Assembly (NCBI GenBank): GCA_937907705.1
Contig: CALCVP010000073.1
Coordinates: forward strand, 1-46,873
DNA: 46,873 bases
DNA from: an uncultured Prevotella sp.
GTDB taxonomy: Bacteria > Bacteroidota > Bacteroidia > Bacteroidales > Bacteroidaceae
Reading direction: 5' to 3'
Of the stretch, positions 17,228 to 24,916 are shown piece after piece. How positions within the stretch are numbered: the first letter of the stretch is position 1; every line of letters begins with the position of its first letter. Both the position numbers and the translations under genes were made by a program. The notes below the pieces were generated by a model. It ran no database searches and was not told where the DNA came from. It saw nothing but the letters and a program-made list of their open reading frames with translations.

Positions 17228-17229
17228 AA

Positions 17230-19920
17230 ATGGAATTAGCAAGTAAATACGATCCACAAGCAGTGGAGTCTAAATGGTATCAGTATTGGCTTGACAACAA
17301 AATGTTCAGTAGCAAGCCTGATGGAAGAGAACCATATACAATTGTTATCCCACCACCAAACGTTACAGGTGTTTTGCATATGGGGCACATGCTCAACAAT
17401 ACTATTCAAGATATATTGGTAAGAAGAGCACGCATGAAAGGCAAAAATGCTTGTTGGGTTCCTGGCACCGACCATGCTTCAATAGCAACAGAGGCTAAAG
17501 TGGTGAACAAGTTGGCACAACAAGGCATCAAAAAAACAGACCTTACACGTGAAGAGTTTCTTAAACATGCTTGGAATTGGACAGAAGAGCATGGCGGAAT
17601 TATATTAAAGCAATTAAGAAAATTAGGTGCGAGTTGTGATTGGGACCGTACTGCATTCACCATGGATGAAAAACGTTCTAAAGGAGTAATCAAGGTTTTT
17701 TGCGATTTATATGCAAAAGGGCTTATTTACCGTGGCGCAAGAATGGTGAACTGGGATCCAAAGGCTCAAACTGCACTGAGCGATGAGGAGGTAATATACA
17801 AAGACGAACACTCTAAACTTTATTATCTTAAATATCGTGTTGTAGAGAAGGATGTAAAGAAAGTAGACGATGGCAATGTGATGCATAAAGATGAGAAAGG
17901 CTATTATGCTGTTGTTGCCACTACGCGCCCTGAAACGATTATGGGTGATAGCGCCATGTGCATCAATCCCAATGACGTTAAGAATACATGGTTAAAAGGC
18001 AAGCATGTGATAGTGCCTTTGGTAAATAGGGAAATTCCCGTTATAGAAGACGATTATGTAGATATAGAGTTCGGTACGGGATGCTTGAAAGTTACTCCTG
18101 CCCATGATATTAATGACCATGCTTTAGGTCTGAAACATCATCTTGAGACGATTGATATATTCAATGACAATGGAACTATCAGCGAAGCTGCTGGCATGTA
18201 TGTAGGCATGGACCGTATGGATGTGCGCAAGCAGATAGAGAAAGATCTTGAAGCTGCGTCGCTCATGGAGAAAGTGGAAGACTACAATAATAAAGTAGGC
18301 TTCTCTGAGCGTACAAATGTGCCTATTGAACCAAAGTTGTCAACACAATGGTTCCTTTCTATGCAGCATTTTGCAGACATCGCACTGCCTCCAGTAATGA
18401 ATGATGACATCATGTTCTATCCAACAAAATACAAGAACACTTATCGTCATTGGCTGGAAAATATAAAAGATTGGTGTATCAGCCGCCAACTTTGGTGGGG
18501 ACACCGAATACCTGCCTATTATTTTACTACTGCTGATGGCAAAAGAGATGTTGTAGTGGCTGAAACAGCAGAAAAGGCTTTGCAGTTAGCTCAGGAGAAA
18601 AACAATAACTTAAAAGCCGAAGATTTGGAGCAAGACAGTGATTGCCTTGATACGTGGTTCTCAAGTTGGTTGTGGCCTATATCAGTCTTTGATGGTATCA
18701 ATCATCCTGATAATGAAGAAATCCAATACTATTATCCTACAAGCGATTTGGTAACAGGTCCTGATATAATCTTCTTCTGGGTAGCCCGTATGATTATGGC
18801 TGGCTATGAGTATCGTGGTGTCATGCCATTCAAGCATGTCTATTTTACAGGTATTGTAAGAGATAAGTTAGGACGTAAGATGTCCAAGAGTCTTGGCAAT
18901 TCACCAGATCCTTTGATGCTGATAGACAAGTATGGCGCTGATGGTGTAAGAATGGGCATGATGTTGGCTGCCCCGGCTGGAAATGATATATTGTTTGATG
19001 AGAGCTTATGTGAGCAAGGACGCAACTTCAACAACAAGATATGGAATGCTTTCCGATTGGTGAACGGCTGGCAAATAGCAGACATAGAGCAGACCAATGC
19101 AAATAAAGTTGCCATTACTTGGTTTGATGCCAAACTGAAGAAAGTCAATGCAGAAGTAGATGACTTGTTCGGAAAATATCGTATTTCAGAAGCGCTGATG
19201 GCCGTCTATCGTCTATTCTGGGATGAATTTTCAAGTTGGTATCTTGAGATGGTTAAGCCTGCATACGGTGAACCTATCGACAGAAAAACGTATGATGCTA
19301 CCTTACGCTTCTTTGAAACTTTGCTCAAGATGTTGCATCCATTTATGCCATTTATAACAGAAGAGCTTTGGCAGCATATCTATCAGCGTAAGGAAGGTGA
19401 GTCTATCATGCAAGCTCAGCTGTCGGTAGAAAATCCTTCAGAAGCAGACATTCAGACAGTAAATGCCATTGAGAATGTAAAACAGATTGTCAGCAATGTA
19501 AGAACTGTTCGCAATCAACGGAATATTTCTCCAAAGGAATCTCTTGAATTACAAGTAGTAAATAGCAATCCATACGCAGGTTACACTGATATCATAAAGA
19601 AAATGGCCAATTTGAGCGCCATATCTGTTGTGAAAGAGAAATCTGCAGATACCGCTCAATTTATGGTAGATACAGATGAGTTTGCTGTTCCGATAGGAAA
19701 TCTTATTGATATAGATGCTGAAATAGAAAAGCAAGAAGCACAGTTAAAGCATCTTGAAGGCTTCTTGTCGGGAGTAAAGAAAAAACTCGCCAATGAAAAA
19801 TTTGTAGCTCATGCTCCAGAAGCTGTAGTTGCTCTTGAGCGCAAGAAGCAAAAAGACTCAGAAGAAAAGATTGCGGCATTGAAAGAATCTCTTGCTGAGT
19901 TGAAAAACAAGAAGAAATAA
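17230..19920 (+). CDS. valS: Valyl-tRNA synthetase
   Basis: Charges tRNA-Val; class I synthetase with an editing (CP1) domain. The 896-residue product contains the nucleotide motif PPPNVTGVLHMGH (41-53, the HIGH signature), the editing domain (about 190-340, with TTRPETIMGD), the KMSKS loop (550-554), the anticodon-binding helical domain (about 600-790), and a C-terminal coiled coil typical of ValRS (about 830-896, Lys/Glu-rich). The start follows a long structured leader with its own promoter element. A hairpin terminator lies after the stop. Confidence 0.97.
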   Translation: MELASKYDPQAVESKWYQYWLDNKMFSSKPDGREPYTIVIPPPNVTGVLHMGHMLNNTIQDILVRRARMKGKNACWVPGTDHASIATEAKVVNKLAQQGIKKTDLTREEFLKHAWNWTEEHGGIILKQLRKLGASCDWDRTAFTMDEKRSKGVIKVFCDLYAKGLIYRGARMVNWDPKAQTALSDEEVIYKDEHSKLYYLKYRVVEKDVKKVDDGNVMHKDEKGYYAVVATTRPETIMGDSAMCINPNDVKNTWLKGKHVIVPLVNREIPVIEDDYVDIEFGTGCLKVTPAHDINDHALGLKHHLETIDIFNDNGTISEAAGMYVGMDRMDVRKQIEKDLEAASLMEKVEDYNNKVGFSERTNVPIEPKLSTQWFLSMQHFADIALPPVMNDDIMFYPTKYKNTYRHWLENIKDWCISRQLWWGHRIPAYYFTTADGKRDVVVAETAEKALQLAQEKNNNLKAEDLEQDSDCLDTWFSSWLWPISVFDGINHPDNEEIQYYYPTSDLVTGPDIIFFWVARMIMAGYEYRGVMPFKHVYFTGIVRDKLGRKMSKSLGNSPDPLMLIDKYGADGVRMGMMLAAPAGNDILFDESLCEQGRNFNNKIWNAFRLVNGWQIADIEQTNANKVAITWFDAKLKKVNAEVDDLFGKYRISEALMAVYRLFWDEFSSWYLEMVKPAYGEPIDRKTYDATLRFFETLLKMLHPFMPFITEELWQHIYQRKEGESIMQAQLSVENPSEADIQTVNAIENVKQIVSNVRTVRNQRNISPKESLELQVVNSNPYAGYTDIIKKMANLSAISVVKEKSADTAQFMVDTDEFAVPIGNLIDIDAEIEKQEAQLKHLEGFLSGVKKKLANEKFVAHAPEAVVALERKKQKDSEEKIAALKESLAELKNKKK

Positions 19921-19956
19921 TACTACCGTATAGCATTATTATTCTTTTAATCAATT

Positions 19957-20020
19957 ACCCTTGCAAAAGACGAATTTCTGAAAATTGGATATTCTTTTTT
20001 GCAGGGGTTTTATTTTTTTA
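19957..20020 (+). terminator. Terminator of valS
   Basis: ACCCTTGCAAAAGA (19957-19970) pairs imperfectly with TCTTTTTTGCAGGGGT (19993-20008), followed by TTTATTTTTTTA. It starts 37 nt after the valS stop. Confidence 0.75.
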
Positions 20021-20026
20021 TAGCGT

Positions 20027-20045
20027 TTTTAGAACCCTTCTAAAA
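20027..20045. repeat. Perfect small hairpin TTTTAGAA-CCC-TTCTAAAA
   Basis: The 8-bp arms have a 3-nt loop, in the leader of the C11 peptidase gene. It may be a regulatory stem or a second terminator. Confidence 0.4.
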
Positions 20046-20083
20046 CCGTTTGTCTTGAAACTTTAACAAAACATTATACTATT

Positions 20084-21286
20084 ATGGTTTATTTCTCAAA
20101 AAATATTATTGCTTACTTAATTGTATTAGGCTGCGTTGCATTTATGGGTTTGTTGCAGTCTTGTAAGGAAGAAGGTAATGACGAGCCTACACTGGGTATA
20201 GCTCAGCAAACAGTCTTTATGTATTTGCCTTGGAGTGATAACTTGCATGACGCTTTAGAGGCAGGAGAGAAAAACTTTGAAAGCTCAATTGTTAAGAACA
20301 GAGGACTTGACGGCAGGCGCTTTATCGTATTTTTATCAAGAGATGCAGCTACGAGCTTTTTAATCAATGTAACATACAAAAATGGAAAGTGTGTAAAAGA
20401 TACCGTAAAGAGATATTCATTTACACAGACAAATTATACTACAGAAGAAGGGTTGTCTACCATTCTTACTGATATGAAAAAAGCGGCACCGGCACAAGAC
20501 TATGCCATGATAATTGGGTGCCATGGCACGGGATGGCTGCCCAAGGGCGTGAATCCTTTATCAGCAGAATTTACCACCAATGCAACTGGATATAGTAACT
20601 GCAAGAAATCTTTTGGTCATGAGAGCAAAACGAGTTATATGACCGATATATCAACACTTGTGGCAGCATTGAAAGCAGCAAGCATTAAAATGAAATATAT
20701 TCTTTTTGATGACTGCTATATGTCTAATATAGAAGTTGCCTATGATTTGAGAGATGTTACACAGTATTATATTGCAACTTGCACGGAAATGCAAGAAGAA
20801 GGATTGCCTTATCAAGAAGTAGGGTATTATTTACTTCATAATGATTTTGAAAAACTGTGTAATTGGTTTTATGCCTATTATAACAACAGTTCTTTGCCGT
20901 ATTGTAATATTGCAGTTACAGATTGTTCGCAGTTGGAGACTATGGCTGCAATAGTCAGACAAATAAATATGTCCTATCCTAATGAAATAGAACGCTTGGG
21001 AACCCTGCAAAAGTTAGATGGATACTATCCGACCGTTTTCTATGATTTTGGCGATTATATCAATAAAATTTGCAGTAATAACCAATTGAAGGAAAATTTT
21101 AACAGTCAGTTGGAAAAACTTGTTGTGTACAAGAAATATACAAGCCAATTCTATTCTGTACTTTACAACGAATTTACTGCTTATGACATCTCTGCATATT
21201 CAGGACTTACCACTTCAGAACCTACTGTCAATAGTGTGGTAAAACCTTATGTATCAACTACCAATTGGTATAAGGCAACTCATTAA
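20084..21286 (+). CDS. Clostripain-family (peptidase C11) lipoprotein
   Basis: A caspase-fold cysteine peptidase predicted to be anchored in the envelope. The signal peptide ends in the lipobox LLQSC (Cys27). The catalytic dyad is visible: His147 in IIGCHGTGW and Cys211 in ILFDDCYMSNIEVAYDL, where the acidic residues before Cys and the following EVAY are family hallmarks. Length is 400 residues. C11 enzymes cleave after basic residues (Arg/Lys) and are often self-activated. It stands alone between the valS terminator and a convergent esterase operon. No clear sigma-ABfr promoter is visible upstream. Confidence 0.87.
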   Translation: MVYFSKNIIAYLIVLGCVAFMGLLQSCKEEGNDEPTLGIAQQTVFMYLPWSDNLHDALEAGEKNFESSIVKNRGLDGRRFIVFLSRDAATSFLINVTYKNGKCVKDTVKRYSFTQTNYTTEEGLSTILTDMKKAAPAQDYAMIIGCHGTGWLPKGVNPLSAEFTTNATGYSNCKKSFGHESKTSYMTDISTLVAALKAASIKMKYILFDDCYMSNIEVAYDLRDVTQYYIATCTEMQEEGLPYQEVGYYLLHNDFEKLCNWFYAYYNNSSLPYCNIAVTDCSQLETMAAIVRQINMSYPNEIERLGTLQKLDGYYPTVFYDFGDYINKICSNNQLKENFNSQLEKLVVYKKYTSQFYSVLYNEFTAYDISAYSGLTTSEPTVNSVVKPYVSTTNWYKATH

Positions 21287-21326
21287 TATTGCATTTGTTG
21301 GGTAAATAAAGGCTATCAGTCGTGTA

Positions 21327-21342
21327 AAAGCTCCGCTTTATT
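21327..21342 (+). terminator. Small hairpin after the C11 gene
   Basis: AAAGC (21327-21331) and GCTTT (21335-21339) with a 3-nt loop, then ATTG. Only five pairs, so weak. Confidence 0.3.
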
Positions 21343-21351
21343 GTCTCGTAC

Positions 21352-21429
21352 CGTTCGATATGAATGTTCACACCGTTCGATACACATGCTCATATCGAAC
21401 GAAATGAGCGCGCGTATCGAACGGTGTGA
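21352..21429. repeat. Interlocked inverted-repeat element built on CGTTCGATA
   Basis: Four copies of CGTTCGATA (two direct, two inverted) occur in 78 bp. Arm A, CGTTCGATATGA (21352-21363), matches its inverse at 21390-21401. Arm B, TCACACCGTTCGATAC (21368-21383), matches its inverse at 21414-21429 perfectly over 16 bp. The order A-B-A'-B' is interleaved. It lies in the 350-nt gap between two convergent genes; nothing else stands out in 21430-21636. Confidence 0.75.
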
Positions 21430-21636
21430 GTGAATAACGCAGCCATTTAGCATGACTATAGCTTTGGCATGGCTTGATTCTTCTTTGCCTTTTAGTATGT
21501 CCGATGGATTCACAATCTGTTATTAAAAGAGAGAGCTTTTGGTTTGTCGCATATTTACAACAATTTATTCGTACATGAACTATGTTTAGTGGGAGTTGTT
21601 GAAATATCTGATGTACATGCTCGTGTAAAGCATCAC

Positions 21637-22527
21637 TTAATTCTTGTAATACTTCTCAGTTACGAATTTTCCATTACTATAAAAGCTTTTCTTGATAAAG
21701 ACCCCCTTTTGCATAGGCTCTGAAGTCAATCTTAGTCCATTAAGCGAATACCAGACATGACAAACTACTGTTTCGTTGTCATTGCAGACAGTAGTTATTC
21801 CTGTGGAGTGCTCTTTAGTATGCTCGAATACCCATGCAAGGCGTTCGTTCGTATAACTTTTCTTACATACATCTTCATGCGTCCATCCATCTTCGATGTT
21901 AAATTCATATTCTGCATGATAAACATCCATTTCTGTAAGAAACGTTTCGACATTAGATATTTTCATAAGTTTGTCGGCTGTTCCCATCACAGTGAAAACG
22001 GGAGTTTTAGCTACTTCTTCTGCATTTAATCCTGTTGGGTTTCCTGCAACAGGCATAGCTGCGGCAAACATCTCCGGGTGCGTTGAAAGCATACCCCATG
22101 TACCCGTTCCACCCATTGAACCACCAAATATATACACTTTATCTGCGTCAGCCACTCCTCGGTTTATGTAGGTGTTGAGCAGGGCAGCCAAAACATCTTG
22201 GGTCGTTCCGAGCCATGTCTTGTCTGTCGGACATTGGGGTACGAGTATAATAGCTTTGCGATTGTTTTTTAACAGCCACGTGGCAATAGCGTTTATCCCG
22301 GGCTCCTGCATTTGTGTCTCATTGTCATCACCTCTGCTGGAACCTCCATGTAGATAGATTACAAGTGAAGCCTTGTCGCCATAACCTGGAATTGTAGCCT
22401 TGCGATAGGGTAGGGTCATATTCGCATCAGAAAAAGTCTCTTTGGGAAATTCAATTTCTTGTGCCAACATTTCGCTCCTACTGAGGAAGCTCAGCAGGGC
22501 GAAAAGAAAAATCAATCTGTATTTCAT
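21637..22527 (-). CDS. Secreted alpha/beta-hydrolase (esterase) with T9SS-like C-terminal tail
   Basis: A 296-residue secreted hydrolase. It has a signal peptide (cleavage after about MLAQ, residue 23), an oxyanion HGG (60-62), the nucleophile elbow GGSMGG with Ser137, and probable Asp185 (GTADKL) and His217 (GWTHEDV). It resembles the dienelactone-hydrolase/poly(3-hydroxybutyrate)-depolymerase-like esterases. The last about 40 residues (VWYSLNGLRLTS, then KGVFIKK) look like the Bacteroidetes type IX secretion type A-like C-terminal domain. It overlaps the LTXXQ gene upstream by 4 nt, so it belongs to the ECF sigma operon. Substrate unknown. Confidence 0.82.
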   Translation of the reverse strand: MKYRLIFLFALLSFLSRSEMLAQEIEFPKETFSDANMTLPYRKATIPGYGDKASLVIYLHGGSSRGDDNETQMQEPGINAIATWLLKNNRKAIILVPQCPTDKTWLGTTQDVLAALLNTYINRGVADADKVYIFGGSMGGTGTWGMLSTHPEMFAAAMPVAGNPTGLNAEEVAKTPVFTVMGTADKLMKISNVETFLTEMDVYHAEYEFNIEDGWTHEDVCKKSYTNERLAWVFEHTKEHSTGITTVCNDNETVVCHVWYSLNGLRLTSEPMQKGVFIKKSFYSNGKFVTEKYYKN

Positions 22528-22982
22528 GAGTTGCGTTGTGGTTTGTTTATTCGTCTCTGTCCTCGTTTAGCCTGACGGTTTTTAATTTTGCGCTCTTGCT
22601 CATATACTTTTTCTATTTGAGTTTGAGTAAGAAATTCGGAATACTCCTTATAGTATTTTCGGCGGATATTGAGGATTTTCTCGCTTATAGCAAAGCGTTG
22701 TTTGATGAGTCTCTCGTTATCCTGTTCCGATGCCTCTTGCTTGTTTGGGCGATGACGAGGGCCTAAAGCCCAAATCTCCTTTTGATAATTGCAATATGTT
22801 GTGACAAATTTTTCGGTAACAGCATCACTGAAAGCCAACTTTTGCGCAATGTATTTGGCTTCTGTTTCTGCAAGTTGTTCACGAGACATACGCTGTTGAC
22901 GGTTGGGCTGTTGTGCAAATGCATTTGCACAAGAAATGGTGATGATGACAGCCATTAATAAAGTTCTAATAAATCGTGTCAT
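22524..22982 (-). CDS. Spy/CpxP-like periplasmic protein with LTXXQ motif
   Basis: A 152-residue exported protein: signal peptide (cleavage after about AFAQ, residue 24), then a helical, basic and Gln/Glu-rich body. The LTXXQ signature of the Spy/CpxP/ZraP superfamily appears as LTQTQ at 118-122, and the first repeat is degenerate (LAFSDAVTEKF, about 49-59). In other bacteria these proteins bind misfolded proteins or metals and tune envelope stress systems. It lies 46 nt after the anti-sigma gene and overlaps the esterase start by 4 nt. A sensory or chaperone role in this operon is inferred. Confidence 0.75.
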   Translation of the reverse strand: MTRFIRTLLMAVIITISCANAFAQQPNRQQRMSREQLAETEAKYIAQKLAFSDAVTEKFVTTYCNYQKEIWALGPRHRPNKQEASEQDNERLIKQRFAISEKILNIRRKYYKEYSEFLTQTQIEKVYEQERKIKNRQAKRGQRRINKPQRNS

Positions 22983-23028
22983 AATTTTCTGTTTTTAGGT
23001 TTAACTTTTATAATAAATGTGATAAAAT

Positions 23029-23412
23029 TCATTCGTTGATGAAGACATCACTTTGACAGATATTGAGCAAATATGCCTGATCATCGCTATTAAGCTGATT
23101 AAAAGCCTGATCTATGTCATTAAGAGATACCGTGCTTTGTTTGGATGAATTTGTAGTGAAGAAAAGTATCAAGGCTACAGACGCAGCCACAGCAATGGCA
23201 CTCCTCATTACAATGCGTAACTTGGAAGGATTGCGATGAGCACAACTGTCATACGAAGTTGCCTTATTGGTATTTTCCACAAGATAACCATCTTTCACCT
23301 CTTTCCAAATGTTGTCTTCCAGTTTATCGAAGAAATGATCAGAAGACAGGGTATAAGGCATACGTTTGCCTACATTGTCCAAATCAAATTGATTATTCTT
23401 TACTGTTTTCAT
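23029..23412 (-). CDS. Transmembrane anti-sigma factor (putative)
   Basis: A 127-residue protein with a cytoplasmic N-terminal part (about 1-65; FDLDNVGKRMPY then DHFFDKLEDNIWKEV), one membrane segment (about 68-86, ending LILFFTT) and a short periplasmic tail of about 40 residues. This is the usual layout of Bacteroidetes anti-sigma partners that lack an HxxxCxxC zinc motif. It overlaps the sigma gene by 20 nt, so it is translationally coupled. Binding to the ECF factor is inferred from position, not from a recognised domain. Confidence 0.75.
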   Translation of the reverse strand: MKTVKNNQFDLDNVGKRMPYTLSSDHFFDKLEDNIWKEVKDGYLVENTNKATSYDSCAHRNPSKLRIVMRSAIAVAASVALILFFTTNSSKQSTVSLNDIDQAFNQLNSDDQAYLLNICQSDVFINE

Positions 23413-23944
23413 TTAAGTTCATATATTTAATGATTTTCTCTTTGGCGATGTGGAAATTTGTTTTTGCCGAGGAAGGCGAAGAATCTGTTGCCTCTGCAAT
23501 TTCCTCATAGCTCAACTCATCATAGTAGCGCAGATTGAATGCCAACTGTTGCTTGGTAGGCAGAGTGAGAATTGCTTTTTGCAGTTTCACGGCTTCCAGA
23601 TAGCTGTAGTCAACATAGCTGTCTGCCATGATGTGGCTGGCATCATGGCTCGCCGCATCCAAAGAAACTTGAACGTGTCTTCGGGAATCTATCACTCGAA
23701 GAGCCTCATTGGTCGCTATGCGGAAAAGCCATCCTTTGAAAGATTGCTCATTTTTCAATAGGCTGAAAGAGCGGAATATCCTGACAAAAGCTTCTTGTGT
23801 GGCATCTTGTGCATCGTCATGTGACACAACCAACCGGCGGATATGCCAGTATATAGGCTGTTTGTATTTCTGCATCAAGAGTCTGAAGCCCAATTCTGTC
23901 CTGTTCCTGATTGCTTGAATGATTGTTTTGTCATCAATATTCAT
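23393..23944 (-). CDS. ECF RNA polymerase sigma factor
   Basis: A 183-residue sigma-70-family factor. Region 2 is seen at about 20-90 (DDAQDATQEAFVRIFRSF and FKGWLFRIATNEAL) and region 4 at about 122-170 (LPTKQQLAFNLRYYDELSYEEIAEATDSSPSSAKT). It overlaps the putative anti-sigma gene by 20 nt and follows a small secreted protein 57 nt upstream. ECF factors here would redirect RNA polymerase to a stress or envelope regulon. The candidate ECF promoter in front of the operon suggests autoregulation. Confidence 0.9.
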   Translation of the reverse strand: MNIDDKTIIQAIRNRTELGFRLLMQKYKQPIYWHIRRLVVSHDDAQDATQEAFVRIFRSFSLLKNEQSFKGWLFRIATNEALRVIDSRRHVQVSLDAASHDASHIMADSYVDYSYLEAVKLQKAILTLPTKQQLAFNLRYYDELSYEEIAEATDSSPSSAKTNFHIAKEKIIKYMNLNENSKE

Positions 23945-24001
23945 GTGCGGGGCTGCTTTATTGTTTGTTCTTCAGATGTTGAAGTTAATGAACATTATAC
24001 A

Positions 24002-24361
24002 TCATGCGCTGACATAATGCTTGCTTTTACCGTTTATCACTATTCTAATGGGACTCTTTTTATCCAAAGCAAAGGCATCGAGTTCTGCTTCAGCCACAGC
24101 TTTGCACAATCCTGTCATTTTGCTGTATTTGGAAATGGTAAGCAATGGATTGGCTTTTAAATAGGCCAATGCCATTTCCAAACGGTCTTGTTTGCTCAGT
24201 CTGTTGCTGATGCGTGTTGTTACAACAGGCCTTGCTACAACAGTTGTGACAATAGGACGATGATAACCATGATAATGTCTGTGCTGTGCAAAAGCGGTAG
24301 TACAAGCCCATGCCATTAAGGCTATAAGCAAACCTTTCTTTATTTTTATACTTGTCTTCAT
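24002..24361 (-). CDS. Secreted small protein with possible helix-turn-helix-like fold
   Basis: A 119-residue protein of unknown function. It has a signal peptide (cleavage after about AFAQ, residue 25) and a His/Tyr/Arg-rich stretch (HRHYHGYHRP, 27-36). The last part, from about 52 on (LSKQDRLEMALAYLKANP, then ISKYSKMTGL, then KAVAEAELDAFA), reads like a winged-helix or helix-turn-helix unit. It heads the minus-strand ECF operon, 57 nt before the sigma gene. Metal binding by the His-rich part is a guess. Confidence 0.7.
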   Translation of the reverse strand: MKTSIKIKKGLLIALMAWACTTAFAQHRHYHGYHRPIVTTVVARPVVTTRISNRLSKQDRLEMALAYLKANPLLTISKYSKMTGLCKAVAEAELDAFALDKKSPIRIVINGKSKHYVSA

Positions 24362-24454
24362 ATATAAATTTGTTTATTGTTAAACTTGCTGTCAAATATC
24401 AGTGTCAACTTCTATTTGCTTGTTCCGTCATTATCATTGTTGAGCTCTTTTCAA

Positions 24455-24480
24455 TAGACGTTACAATAAAATGACCCGAT
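24455..24480 (-). promoter_or_regulatory. Possible ECF-type promoter of the sigma operon
   Basis: On the minus strand, CGTCTA (24460-24455) resembles the -10 element of ECF promoters, with CGGGTCA about 16 nt upstream as a candidate -35. It is about 94 nt before the first gene. No TAnnTTTG element is seen near it. Confidence 0.3.
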
Positions 24481-24540
24481 GAAGGCTGAAAAGTAAAATA
24501 GAAAGCGAGATTTTTTGGTTCTTTTTCATTGTAGAAAGCT

Positions 24541-24654
24541 ATTTGAACGATATTAGAACACCATTCAAATGCCGTTTAAAGGTAATAGAATAATGTGTTA
24601 GAGAAATTTAGCAAAAGGGCTTTCTGTCTGCTAAAATTCTGCATTGAAACGGCA
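24541..24654. repeat. Nested inverted repeats upstream of the ECF operon
   Basis: ATTTGAA (24541-24547) pairs with TTCAAAT (24564-24570). TGCCGTTT (24570-24577) pairs with AAACGGCA (24647-24654), enclosing TTTAGCA (24607-24613) paired with TGCTAAA (24629-24635). Together they fill much of the 555-nt gap 24362-24916. I see no gene in that gap. Confidence 0.4.
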
Positions 24655-24749
24655 ACTCCAATTTTGCATTCATTTCAATGATGTAGGCACCTAATAATCA
24701 TATAGTTTAATAGAATAAAGAGTGCAATATAGAAAGTTGGAGAATAAAG

Positions 24750-24784
24750 AGGACGGAGTTTGGATAATAGCCAAACTCCGTCCT
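24750..24784 (-). terminator. Terminator of the recN operon
   Basis: GGACGGAGTTTGG (24751-24763) pairs perfectly with 24771-24783 across a 7-nt loop, with one more A-T pair. On the minus strand it is followed by TCTTTATTCT. It lies about 130 nt past the pseudoprotease stop. Confidence 0.8.
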
Positions 24785-24916
24785 TGTGATAAATCTTGAA
24801 GTGAGGGTAGGAAAATCTCCTCTTGCCTATTCAACTTTATGGATTACAAATGCGTACTGAACAGAGAATCGGTAGCCGAAAGATTAGAACTTTGAATAGT
24901 GCTGTCTGCACAACCT

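Noticed and set aside
21316..21513. 65-codon minus-strand frame covering the CGTTCGATA repeats
   Set aside because: The product is made mostly of translated repeat units and has no ribosome binding site. The DNA repeats explain it better than a gene.
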